Shown: positions 25,459-32,397 of the stretch, piece after piece
How the letters are laid out: each line of letters begins with the position of its first letter
Position numbering within the stretch: the first letter of the stretch is position 1
Origin: an uncultured Bacteroidales bacterium
GTDB lineage: Bacteria; Bacteroidota; Bacteroidia; Bacteroidales; UBA932
NCBI GenBank assembly: GCA_944326235.1
Contig: CALVDH010000025.1
Coordinates: 1 to 42,182 of the forward strand
Direction of reading: 5' to 3'
Length of the DNA: 42,182 nt
The notes under the pieces: model-generated
Seen by the model: the letters and a program-made list of their open reading frames with translations, nothing else
What the model was told of the DNA's origin: nothing
Database searches by the model: none
Made by a program: the position numbers and the translations under genes

Positions 25459-27147
25459 ATGAGCCGAATACTCCGAATACCGGCGGCAGCCCTCGCCGCA
25501 TGCCTGCTCATCCTCTCCTGCGCCTCAGGCTCCAGAGAGGCCAGGACAATGCTCACCGCAGCCGACTCCCTCATGGGCACGGACCCACAGGCAGCCCTCT
25601 ACAGCATCATGTCCATCGACTCCTCCGCCGTTCTGTCCATGAACAATAAGGACAGAGCCCTGTACATCCTGCTCCGCACCCAGGCCAGGTACAAATGCTA
25701 TCTTCCGGTAAGCGGGGACACGGCCATAAGCACGGCAGTGGAATATTACAGCAGAAGAGGGCCGGCGTCCCGGCATGCAGTCGCCCTCAGCATGAGGGGA
25801 GCCGTCAACTTCGAAAGGGGAGACTTCGTCTCTGCCCTGGAAGACTACAAGGACGCTGAGAAAATAGTCGATGAAAAGGACGGAGGTCCGGTCGCCGCAG
25901 GCCTGCTGCACACCAGGATAGCCGAGCTGTACCAGCTCACCTTCGTCAACGACTCACTGACTGTGGAGCGGTACCGCAAGGCTCTGGAGTGCTTCCAGCG
26001 GAGTGACCGCGATGACCTGATCATGCAGGCCCGGCTGTCCCTGGCCAGAGCCCTGCTCGCAGTATCTCCGGAAGAATCCCTGTCGAACACTCTCGCAGGA
26101 GCCGCCCTGGCCATGACGCTTTCCGACAGCAGCATGATTCTGGTAGCCAGGGAACTCGAGACAGCCTACTATCTAATAACAGGGCAGTATTCCGAGGCTG
26201 TCCGGACGGCCTCGGACGCACTCAGCGAGGCATATTATTCAGAGGCCCGGTTCGGAAAATCCGTCGCCAACATACTGCTGGCGATGAGCACCGCCTACGC
26301 CCGTACAGGGCACCCGGACTCAGCCAGGGCCACAGCGTCCCGGATACCGAGGGAAGCCCTTGACGAGGCCACATGGAACTTCCTGTACTACGACATATCG
26401 CTCAGCGAGGATGATACGGAATCCGCCCTGGGCTACCTGGCCACCGGTCACCGCATAGGCGACAGCACCCTGGCCGCCGGCTACGGGCTGCACCTGCGCG
26501 GAGTCGAGAAACGCTACGAGAACAGCCGGATAAGCGAACGCTACGCATCCATGCAGAACCGGTATTTCTCCACCTACATAATCCTGCTGGGCACTCTGTG
26601 TATAATCATCATAATCTGCTCACTCATATACGTCCGCAACATACGGCTTAAACGGGAAGTCGAGAAATGCACCGATATCATCCGGAGCCTCAACGAGGAA
26701 AAGGATGCAACCGGCAGAATCACTTCCACTGTGCACGGAAAAGAAAGCACCCTCATCTCAGAGGAGATGCTGAAAGTAACCGACGAGCTCATGGAGGCCT
26801 TCTACAAATATGGAAGGACCAAGGCCATAGCCGAACAAGTTAAAGCGATACTCCAGTGTCACTTCCCAGAGGAAGGCACCATGGCCAAAGTCCGCCGGAT
26901 AGTAGACGCCACCTACCCGGGCTTCCTTTCCGGACTTGAGACAGCCTACCCCGCCCTCAAGGAAAAGGATATCTATATCATAGCCCTCACTGCCTGCGGC
27001 TTCTCGACAGGAACTATCTGCGCACTACGCAGGATAACAGAGAGTTCCCTCTACGTGGAAAAGACCAGAATTGCCCGCAAGATAGGCGAGACCGGGAGTC
27101 TCTCCGACTTTGTACAGAAAGCCCTGCAAAACTATAATGCATCTTAA
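25459..27147 (+). CDS. Membrane-tethered TPR protein with C-terminal HTH, putative one-component regulator
   Basis: The 562-residue protein has a lipoprotein-like N-terminus (LLILSC, C21). About 330 helical residues in TPR-like repeats follow (about 30-350), then one transmembrane helix (373-392) and a short basic coiled segment (394-415). The cytoplasmic C-terminal domain contains ALTACGFSTGTICALRRI (about 513-530), which reads like a LuxR/GerE-type helix-turn-helix. Bacteroidales encode many such TPR-TM-HTH proteins, thought to carry outside or periplasmic signals to transcription; targets are unknown. The combination of a lipobox with an internal membrane helix is odd, and the first helix could be an uncleaved anchor instead. 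It is divergent from the CobW operon. Confidence 0.8.
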   Translation: MSRILRIPAAALAACLLILSCASGSREARTMLTAADSLMGTDPQAALYSIMSIDSSAVLSMNNKDRALYILLRTQARYKCYLPVSGDTAISTAVEYYSRRGPASRHAVALSMRGAVNFERGDFVSALEDYKDAEKIVDEKDGGPVAAGLLHTRIAELYQLTFVNDSLTVERYRKALECFQRSDRDDLIMQARLSLARALLAVSPEESLSNTLAGAALAMTLSDSSMILVARELETAYYLITGQYSEAVRTASDALSEAYYSEARFGKSVANILLAMSTAYARTGHPDSARATASRIPREALDEATWNFLYYDISLSEDDTESALGYLATGHRIGDSTLAAGYGLHLRGVEKRYENSRISERYASMQNRYFSTYIILLGTLCIIIIICSLIYVRNIRLKREVEKCTDIIRSLNEEKDATGRITSTVHGKESTLISEEMLKVTDELMEAFYKYGRTKAIAEQVKAILQCHFPEEGTMAKVRRIVDATYPGFLSGLETAYPALKEKDIYIIALTACGFSTGTICALRRITESSLYVEKTRIARKIGETGSLSDFVQKALQNYNAS

Positions 27148-27301
27148 CAGACCTTTCCCCGACTAACAATAATTATTTTTATGATTTTAAGGCAATTACA
27201 GATATAATTGCAATATTTTCCTATATGGAAAAATCTTAGCAAATCAGCACACTTCACTTATTATCAACGATTTATCCAACCCGCCAAACTAAGATTATTT
27301 T

Positions 27302-27333
27302 TTTGGTGGAAACACATCTGTTCTCTAAATTTG
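27302..27333 (+). promoter_or_regulatory. Full Bacteroidetes promoter (-33 TTTG and -7 TAAATTTG)
   Basis: TTTG at 27302-27305 and TAAATTTG at 27326-27333 are spaced by 20 bp, close to the known Bacteroidetes consensus. This is the most complete promoter I noticed in the window. It points into a gap with no gene on its strand. Confidence 0.6.
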
Positions 27334-27337
27334 TTTC

Positions 27338-27418
27338 AGTTAAAAAATTACGATGAAAAGCTTCTGACACCCGGAGTGCAAGGTTTGGGGATTACATGCA
27401 CTCCGGGTGTTGCTTTAT
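27338..27418 (+). ncRNA. Candidate small RNA
   Basis: A promoter (27302-27333) is followed about 35 bp later by a perfect 14-bp-stem hairpin (27367-27410) and a short T-rich run. This predicts an ~80-nt transcript that encodes at most a four-residue peptide (MKSF at 27353-27367). The next gene is on the opposite strand and convergent, so the promoter has no other evident target. The 5' part is AT-rich and unstructured by eye. I do not recognise a known RNA family. The TSS is estimated from the -7 box. Confidence 0.4.
27367..27410. terminator. Hairpin terminator between convergent units
   Basis: ACACCCGGAGTGCA (27367-27380) pairs perfectly with TGCACTCCGGGTGT (27397-27410) around a 16-nt loop. 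The tracts after it are modest: TGCTTTAT on the plus strand and CAGAAGCTTTT on the minus strand. It begins 4 bp after the stop of the minus-strand GH3-like gene and probably serves both directions. Confidence 0.7.
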
Positions 27419-28962
27419 ACCATTCCGAGAATTCCATCGACGAATCGGCGGTCATTGCTCAGGCGCGGCACCTTGTTCTGCCCTCCGGTCTTGCCCCTTC
27501 CCTCCATCCAGCGGTAGAATGTTCCAGGAGGCACGGGAGTCAGTTCCAGTTCCGTCATCGTCACATCCCCGCTGCGCTTGGCCTCATAATCCGAATTGTG
27601 GCGGCACAGAGCCGCGTCCAGTTCATCCCGGAACTGCTGCAGCCTCCGGGGATCCCGCGCCGTCTCCTGGCTTCCGGCCGAGAACTCCACCACCCACTGA
27701 TGTGCCCCCTTGGCATGAGTGCCGTCCATGAAGACAGGCGCCACAGTATAGTCGGTCACTTCCATTCCGCAGGTGCGGCAGGTCTCCGAAAGGGCCTCTT
27801 CCGCATTGTGAATCATCAGTTCCTCGCCGAAAGCGTTGATGAAGAGCTGTGTCCGTCCCGTGATGATAATCCTGTGCGGGCAGAGGGTGGTGAACTCCAC
27901 ACAGTCCCCAATCAGATACCGCCATAGTCCGCTGTCGGTGGTTATCACCATCGCGTATGTCACACCGGTACGTACCTCGTCCACCGTATAGACATCATCC
28001 GACTCCCCGGCCAGGACCTTGTCCAGGGAACGCATCGGGATGAACTCGAAGAAGACCCCGTTGTCCAGAGTCAGGGCCATGCCCTTCTGCGACGGGTCAT
28101 CCTGCAGGGCGAAGTAGCCCTCTGAGGCATTGTAATTCTCCAGATAGTGCATCCGGTCAGAAGGGATGAGCCGGCGGTACTGCTCGCGGTAGGGCCCGAA
28201 ACTGATGCCCCCGTGCATGAAAAGCTCGAGGTTGGGCCATATATCAGTCAGATACTCAGCATGGTTATACTCCAGCAGCCGTTCTATCATGATGAGGTTC
28301 CAGGACGGGACACCGGAGAAATTGGTCACGTTCTGCTTCGAGCACACCCGGCAGATACCCTCTATCTTCTGCCTGAAATCCGGCAGCATGGCTATGTCCC
28401 GCGACGGGGTGCGGACGATCTCTGCCACGGACGGGCTGTTGCTCAGCAGGATGGCCGACAAGTCCCCGTTCCTGGCGCCTCCGCCCGAGAGCTCGTCCAC
28501 CTTGACGCTGCCGCCGAGGGTGAGGGCCTTGCCGTTGAACAGACGCGAATCGGGATAGCGGCGGATATAGGTCGCCAGCATGGTCTTGAAGCCGCGGTAG
28601 TGACAGCCGGAGAGATTGGCCGGAGTCACCGGGATGTACTTGCTCTTGTCCGAGCTCGTGCCGCTGGACTTGGCGAACCAGCGCACCTTCTGATTCCACA
28701 GCACGTAATCTTCGCCGCGGCGCAGACGCTCGATGTAGGGCGCGAAGCCGTCGTACTCCCGCACCGGCACCGCCCGCCGGTAATCCGCATATCCGCGTAT
28801 CCGGTCGAAGCCGTGCTCCCGGCCGAAAGCCGTATCCCGGCCCGCCTCCAGCAACTGCCTGAAAACGTGTTCCTGTACCGCCCCGGGATGCTCGCACCCG
28901 CGGTCAAAACTCCTGAGCAGCGGACTCAGCGCCGCCATCACTGTTCTGTTCAATACCGACAT
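27415..28962 (-). CDS. GH3 auxin-responsive-promoter family protein (acyl-adenylating/amido synthetase-like)
   Basis: The 515-residue protein belongs to the GH3 family of the ANL adenylating superfamily. Plant members join amino acids to hormone acids; the role in Bacteroidetes is not known to me. The ATP-binding P-loop-like stretch is AKSSGTSSDKSKYIP (about 97-111). Further conserved parts are MHGGISFGPY, YNASEGYFALQ and the C-terminal ITGRTQLFINAFGEEL. The start at 28962 follows a near-consensus -7 box, TAACTTCG, at 28989-28996. An upstream in-frame Met would overlap recO and is unlikely. It lies 52 bp after recO on the same strand. Confidence 0.9.
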   Translation of the reverse strand: MSVLNRTVMAALSPLLRSFDRGCEHPGAVQEHVFRQLLEAGRDTAFGREHGFDRIRGYADYRRAVPVREYDGFAPYIERLRRGEDYVLWNQKVRWFAKSSGTSSDKSKYIPVTPANLSGCHYRGFKTMLATYIRRYPDSRLFNGKALTLGGSVKVDELSGGGARNGDLSAILLSNSPSVAEIVRTPSRDIAMLPDFRQKIEGICRVCSKQNVTNFSGVPSWNLIMIERLLEYNHAEYLTDIWPNLELFMHGGISFGPYREQYRRLIPSDRMHYLENYNASEGYFALQDDPSQKGMALTLDNGVFFEFIPMRSLDKVLAGESDDVYTVDEVRTGVTYAMVITTDSGLWRYLIGDCVEFTTLCPHRIIITGRTQLFINAFGEELMIHNAEEALSETCRTCGMEVTDYTVAPVFMDGTHAKGAHQWVVEFSAGSQETARDPRRLQQFRDELDAALCRHNSDYEAKRSGDVTMTELELTPVPPGTFYRWMEGRGKTGGQNKVPRLSNDRRFVDGILGMV

Positions 28963-28988
28963 GACGCACTGTGTTTTTAAAACGTTGG

Positions 28989-28996
28989 CGAAGTTA
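28989..28996 (-). promoter_or_regulatory. Candidate -7 box of the GH3-like gene
   Basis: TAACTTCG on the minus strand has one mismatch to TAnnTTTG and lies 26 bp upstream of the start. Confidence 0.35.
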
Positions 28997-29014
28997 GCGA
29001 GAATTCGGGAAAAA

Positions 29015-29692
29015 TCAACGGATTTTCGCAATCTGATGCAGGACAGCCACCGAACGCAGGTCGATACGGGAGCCGGTATGGTACTCCAGCCAGCGCAGGA
29101 CGGCCTCCACCAGTTCCTTGCGCTCCGCACCGGTCATCGGTACGGCCAGGGCATCCTCGAAGGAGGCCTCGTGAAATATGAGCAGCCGGGAAGTCTGCTG
29201 CGGGGTGAACGGGTTGTAATCCAGGTTAAAACCGCTCTCGAAGGGAAATCCCAGATAGGCGGCGTACCGGTCCAGGAACCACAGGTGGAAATTCGCTGGG
29301 CTGCTCCCCAGAGCCTCCAGCCGCAGCACCGCGTCCTCCAGGAAATCGTAGAGGTCCTCGTCCCGCTCGGAATGCAGGAGGGTACGGTAGAGCAGCTCGC
29401 TGATGAACATCGCTATGGATATCTTGTCAAAATCCTCCCGGATCGAGTGCAGGCGGTACTTCGGGGAGAACTCCCGCAGGTAGGCCATCCCCGCCTTAGG
29501 GCTTTTGGAGGCCACATAATTGACAATACTGAGCGGATGCAGGAGGACCGCCCCCGGATGGGAGGGCCGCCGCTTGCCGGAGGTACGGAAGGCTCCGCGC
29601 AGCATGAGGCTGGTGCGCCCCTCCTCCCGGGTATAGCCGTGGACTATCAGGGAGGTGTCGCCGTAGCGGGTGGTATGAAGGACAATCATCAT
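29015..29692 (-). CDS. recO: DNA repair protein RecO
   Basis: RecO helps RecR load RecA at gaps during recombinational repair. The ~225-residue protein opens with an OB-fold (MIVLHTTRYGDTSLIVHGYTREEGR) and continues with the helical C-terminal domain seen in Bacteroidetes RecO (LLYRTLLHSERDEDLYDFLE, then RYAAYLGF). The start at 29692 overlaps the rdgB stop as ATGA; the codon right after it is also ATG, so either could be used. Translational coupling with rdgB is likely. Confidence 0.92.
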   Translation of the reverse strand: MMIVLHTTRYGDTSLIVHGYTREEGRTSLMLRGAFRTSGKRRPSHPGAVLLHPLSIVNYVASKSPKAGMAYLREFSPKYRLHSIREDFDKISIAMFISELLYRTLLHSERDEDLYDFLEDAVLRLEALGSSPANFHLWFLDRYAAYLGFPFESGFNLDYNPFTPQQTSRLLIFHEASFEDALAVPMTGAERKELVEAVLRWLEYHTGSRIDLRSVAVLHQIAKIR

Positions 29693-30312
29693 CTCCCGCC
29701 GCCGGTCAAATGCTCCCTCCGCATCCACTCCGCGAACTGCCTCATGGCCTCGCCGCGGTGGGAAATGGCATTTTTCTGCTCATGGGTGAGCTCGGCGAAA
29801 GTCTTCTGAAGACCGTATTTCTCCGGAAGGAAGACCGGGTCATAGCCGAAGCCGTCCTTTCCGGAGGGAGCGGCGGCAATCTCCCCCTCTACCCTGCCTT
29901 CGAAGACCTTCTCCCCGCTACCGCTGACGTATGCCACCACGCAGCGGAAACGGGCGGTGCGCATCCTGTGGCCGTCCTGCTCCGCGGGCACGTCCTTCAA
30001 TTCGGAGAGGAGCTTGCGGACATTGTCCTCAGCCTTCTTTCCCGGACCGGCATAGCGGGCCGAGAGCACCCCGGGCGCCCCTCCGAGAGCGTCCACGAAA
30101 AGCCCCGTATCATCCGAAAAACACGGCAGACCTGTCTTCTTATAGACGTACTCCGCCTTCTGGAGCGCATTGCCCTCCAGAGTATCCGAAGTCTCAGGAA
30201 TATCCTCATTAATACCAAGTTCCGCCGGAGTCCTCAACCGGAACTCCGAACCCAGAATCTGTGCGGCCTCCTCGACCTTGTGGCGGTTGCCCGTTGCAAA
30301 AACTATTTCCAT
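29689..30312 (-). CDS. rdgB: XTP/dITP diphosphatase (non-canonical purine NTP pyrophosphatase)
   Basis: RdgB/HAM1 hydrolyses ITP, dITP and XTP to monophosphates and so keeps deaminated purines out of nucleic acids. The 207-residue protein starts FATGNRHKVEEA, carries SDDTGLFVDALGGAPGVLSARYAG and ends with the typical EKNAISHRGEA-like region (here EQKNAISHRGEAMR). The start at 30312 puts the family's first strand (MEIVFATGN) at the N-terminus. An alternative Met seven codons upstream would overlap rhuM. It follows the low-GC rhuM gene by 7 bp and overlaps recO. Confidence 0.95.
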   Translation of the reverse strand: MEIVFATGNRHKVEEAAQILGSEFRLRTPAELGINEDIPETSDTLEGNALQKAEYVYKKTGLPCFSDDTGLFVDALGGAPGVLSARYAGPGKKAEDNVRKLLSELKDVPAEQDGHRMRTARFRCVVAYVSGSGEKVFEGRVEGEIAAAPSGKDGFGYDPVFLPEKYGLQKTFAELTHEQKNAISHRGEAMRQFAEWMRREHLTGGGR

Positions 30313-30319
30313 TGTATTT

Positions 30320-31351
30320 TCAAGATTTATCACTGTTCCCGTCCTCTTTATTTTTCCTGGAAGTTTTAGCCGTTAAGGTTTTGATAGTCTCAAAATAAGC
30401 TTCTTCTACCGGGGAAAGTGTTTTCGCCTGGTATTTCCTAAATTCAGCAACAGCTTTCTCTTCTGCCTGTTTATGAGATACGCGCCCGGCTCCTGACAGC
30501 AACTTTTCTCCGGTAGATGTCAAGATATTATCCAATTGTCTGATATAGTCAGCCATATACATCGGCTGATGCCGTATAGCCTGTATTTCGGCAAAATCAA
30601 AGTATCCGGAAACTAGGTTATTAAGAACTTTAAGTTCATCCTCATACAAGTAATTCTTGGCATTAACGACATCGCTCTTTACAGGCTGTCCGCCGGCAAA
30701 AGAGGTCAATCCCATAAAAGGCTTATCTGCATCAGCCCGTTCGTAGATAACTTCAGCGGCCGTATGCCCATGCGCAGCATAATGCAGTTTATTCTGAACG
30801 ATCTTAAAAAATTGAATTGATTCTGCCGACTTGGGATCATAATCAACACTTGTAGCATACAAATCCAGAACCTGACGGTACATCACTTTTTCAGAGGAGC
30901 GGATATCCCGGATACGGGCAAGCAACTCACGCCAATATCCTCCGCCTCCCATTTGTTTCAACCGCCCGTCATCCATCGTGAAACCTTTAATCATATACTC
31001 CTTCAGACGTTCCGAAGCCCAACGGCGGAAATGTGTTGCAATACGCGATTTCACTCTATATCCCAATGATATAATCATATCAAGATTATAGAAGGGCATC
31101 TCCCGTTCAACCTTCCTCATTCCCTCCTGCCGAACCTGTCGGAAATTCCGACAGGTTGTAGCTTCATCGAGTTCCTGCTCTTCATATATGTGCTTGATGT
31201 GCTCCACGACATTCGTCCTGGAAGTCTGGTAAAGATCCGCCATCTGTTGCTGAGTAAGCCATAGATTCTCATCCTCCAGCCTTACATCAATCTGTGTCAC
31301 TCCATCTTCTGTCTGGTATATGACAATCCCACTGTCCCCGATATTATCCAT
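30320..31351 (-). CDS. RhuM family virulence/DNA-binding protein
   Basis: The 343-residue protein is a RhuM homologue, named after a Salmonella pathogenicity-island gene and common in islands and near toxin or restriction genes. The N-terminal part has the family pattern ENLWLTQQQMADLYQTSRTNV (about 29-49), likely a helix-turn-helix. It continues with NFRQVR, YNLDMIISLGYRVKS and ATHFRRWASERLKEYMIKGF. The C-terminal half (FKIVQNKLHYAAHGHTAAEVI, then SGYFDFAEIQA) is the usual DOC-like or uncharacterised RhuM tail. Its function is unproven. GC is visibly lower than in rdgB, recO and the DMT gene on either side, so it is probably a single-gene insertion. Its promoter box is at 31374-31381. Confidence 0.9.
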   Translation of the reverse strand: MDNIGDSGIVIYQTEDGVTQIDVRLEDENLWLTQQQMADLYQTSRTNVVEHIKHIYEEQELDEATTCRNFRQVRQEGMRKVEREMPFYNLDMIISLGYRVKSRIATHFRRWASERLKEYMIKGFTMDDGRLKQMGGGGYWRELLARIRDIRSSEKVMYRQVLDLYATSVDYDPKSAESIQFFKIVQNKLHYAAHGHTAAEVIYERADADKPFMGLTSFAGGQPVKSDVVNAKNYLYEDELKVLNNLVSGYFDFAEIQAIRHQPMYMADYIRQLDNILTSTGEKLLSGAGRVSHKQAEEKAVAEFRKYQAKTLSPVEEAYFETIKTLTAKTSRKNKEDGNSDKS

Positions 31352-31373
31352 AATCTACATATACATTTTACCT

Positions 31374-31381
31374 CAAAGATA
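31374..31381 (-). promoter_or_regulatory. -7 box of rhuM
   Basis: TATCTTTG on the minus strand matches TAnnTTTG, 23 bp before the rhuM start. Because rdgB follows rhuM by only 7 bp, this promoter may also drive rdgB-recO. Confidence 0.55.
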
Positions 31382-31401
31382 TTGATTAATCTTGATTTTA
31401 C

Positions 31402-32397
31402 CTATTCTTTCTTTTCATGCCGGCCTTCGGAGAGGACTACGGCGGTGACGGCGATGATGATCAGGATGATGCCGGCGGCGGTGCGGAGGGTGAAGGCCTC
31501 GGAGAGGGCCAGGACGCCTATGACCACGGCGGTAAGGGGCTCGAGGGCACCGAGGATGGCGCTGAGGGTGGGGCCGATGCGCTTGATGGCCGCTACGAGG
31601 GTGATGTTGGAGACGGCGGTGCCGAGCAGGGCGATGCCGAGGATATTGGCCCAGAGGAAGCCGTCGGAGAGAGGCACCCAGCGGACTCCGCCGGAGAGCA
31701 TGCCGAGGAGGGTGAAGCTGACGGCGCCGAAGCCCATGACGTAGACGGTCAAGGGGAGTGTCGGCATGTTCTGGACGGCTGTCTTACGCACGCCGACGAT
31801 GTAGGTACCGTAGGCTATGACCGAGAGCGCGGCCCAGAGAATGCCGGCGGTGACATTGCCGTCCTCGAGCCGGATGTCGCCTCCTGCCAGGAAGCCGGCT
31901 CCGACCAGGGAGAGGATGATGGCGCCGATCTTGACCCAGGAGCGGGGCTCGTGGAAGACCGTCATCATGACGGCGGCCACAAAGAGCGGGTACATGAAGT
32001 GAATCGTAGAGGCAACTCCGCTGGCGATATTCTCGTAGGCTATCAGCAGGCTGATGGCTGTCAGGGCACAGAAGAAGCTGACGGTCAGCAGCGGAAGCCA
32101 GGCACCCTTCGGGACGCGGAAGGACTTGCGCATGAGCAGGCCTACGGCCAGCAGCACGAGGGTAGCCACACCCCAGCGGTAGGCGAGCACCTCGAACGGC
32201 GAGAAGCCCGCATCCATGAGGGTGACCGAGAAAAACGGCACGAAGCCGAATGTCAGGGAAGAGATGGCGGCGAGGATGATGCCGCCGGTCTTACTTGCTG
32301 CGTTTGCGGGTTCTGCGGGCTGCGGGCTCTGCGGGAGTCGGCTGTCCAGGCTCTGCAGCGGGCTGAGATGCTGACTGTGGTTCCTCAACAAGTTCAT
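31402..32397 (-). CDS. EamA/DMT superfamily transporter
   Basis: This is a ten-helix drug/metabolite transporter with two EamA halves (about 35-165 and 180-325), including the usual internal repeat and GALEPLTAVVIGVL in the second half. The substrate is unknown. The start is uncertain. The domain begins at KTGGIILAAIS, but no ATG, GTG or TTG lies between the rnr stop (32291) and that point. The nearest upstream Met codons are at 32397 (used here) and 32418. Both lie inside the 3' end of rnr in another frame, giving an overlap of about 107 or 128 bp. Confidence 0.85.
   Translation of the reverse strand: MNLLRNHSQHLSPLQSLDSRLPQSPQPAEPANAASKTGGIILAAISSLTFGFVPFFSVTLMDAGFSPFEVLAYRWGVATLVLLAVGLLMRKSFRVPKGAWLPLLTVSFFCALTAISLLIAYENIASGVASTIHFMYPLFVAAVMMTVFHEPRSWVKIGAIILSLVGAGFLAGGDIRLEDGNVTAGILWAALSVIAYGTYIVGVRKTAVQNMPTLPLTVYVMGFGAVSFTLLGMLSGGVRWVPLSDGFLWANILGIALLGTAVSNITLVAAIKRIGPTLSAILGALEPLTAVVIGVLALSEAFTLRTAAGIILIIIAVTAVVLSEGRHEKKE

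Noticed and set aside
25365..25580. N-terminal extension of the CobW-type protein
   Set aside because: It would run through both divergent promoter boxes and the start of the regulator gene; MNRQEIPVLLLTG is the natural start.
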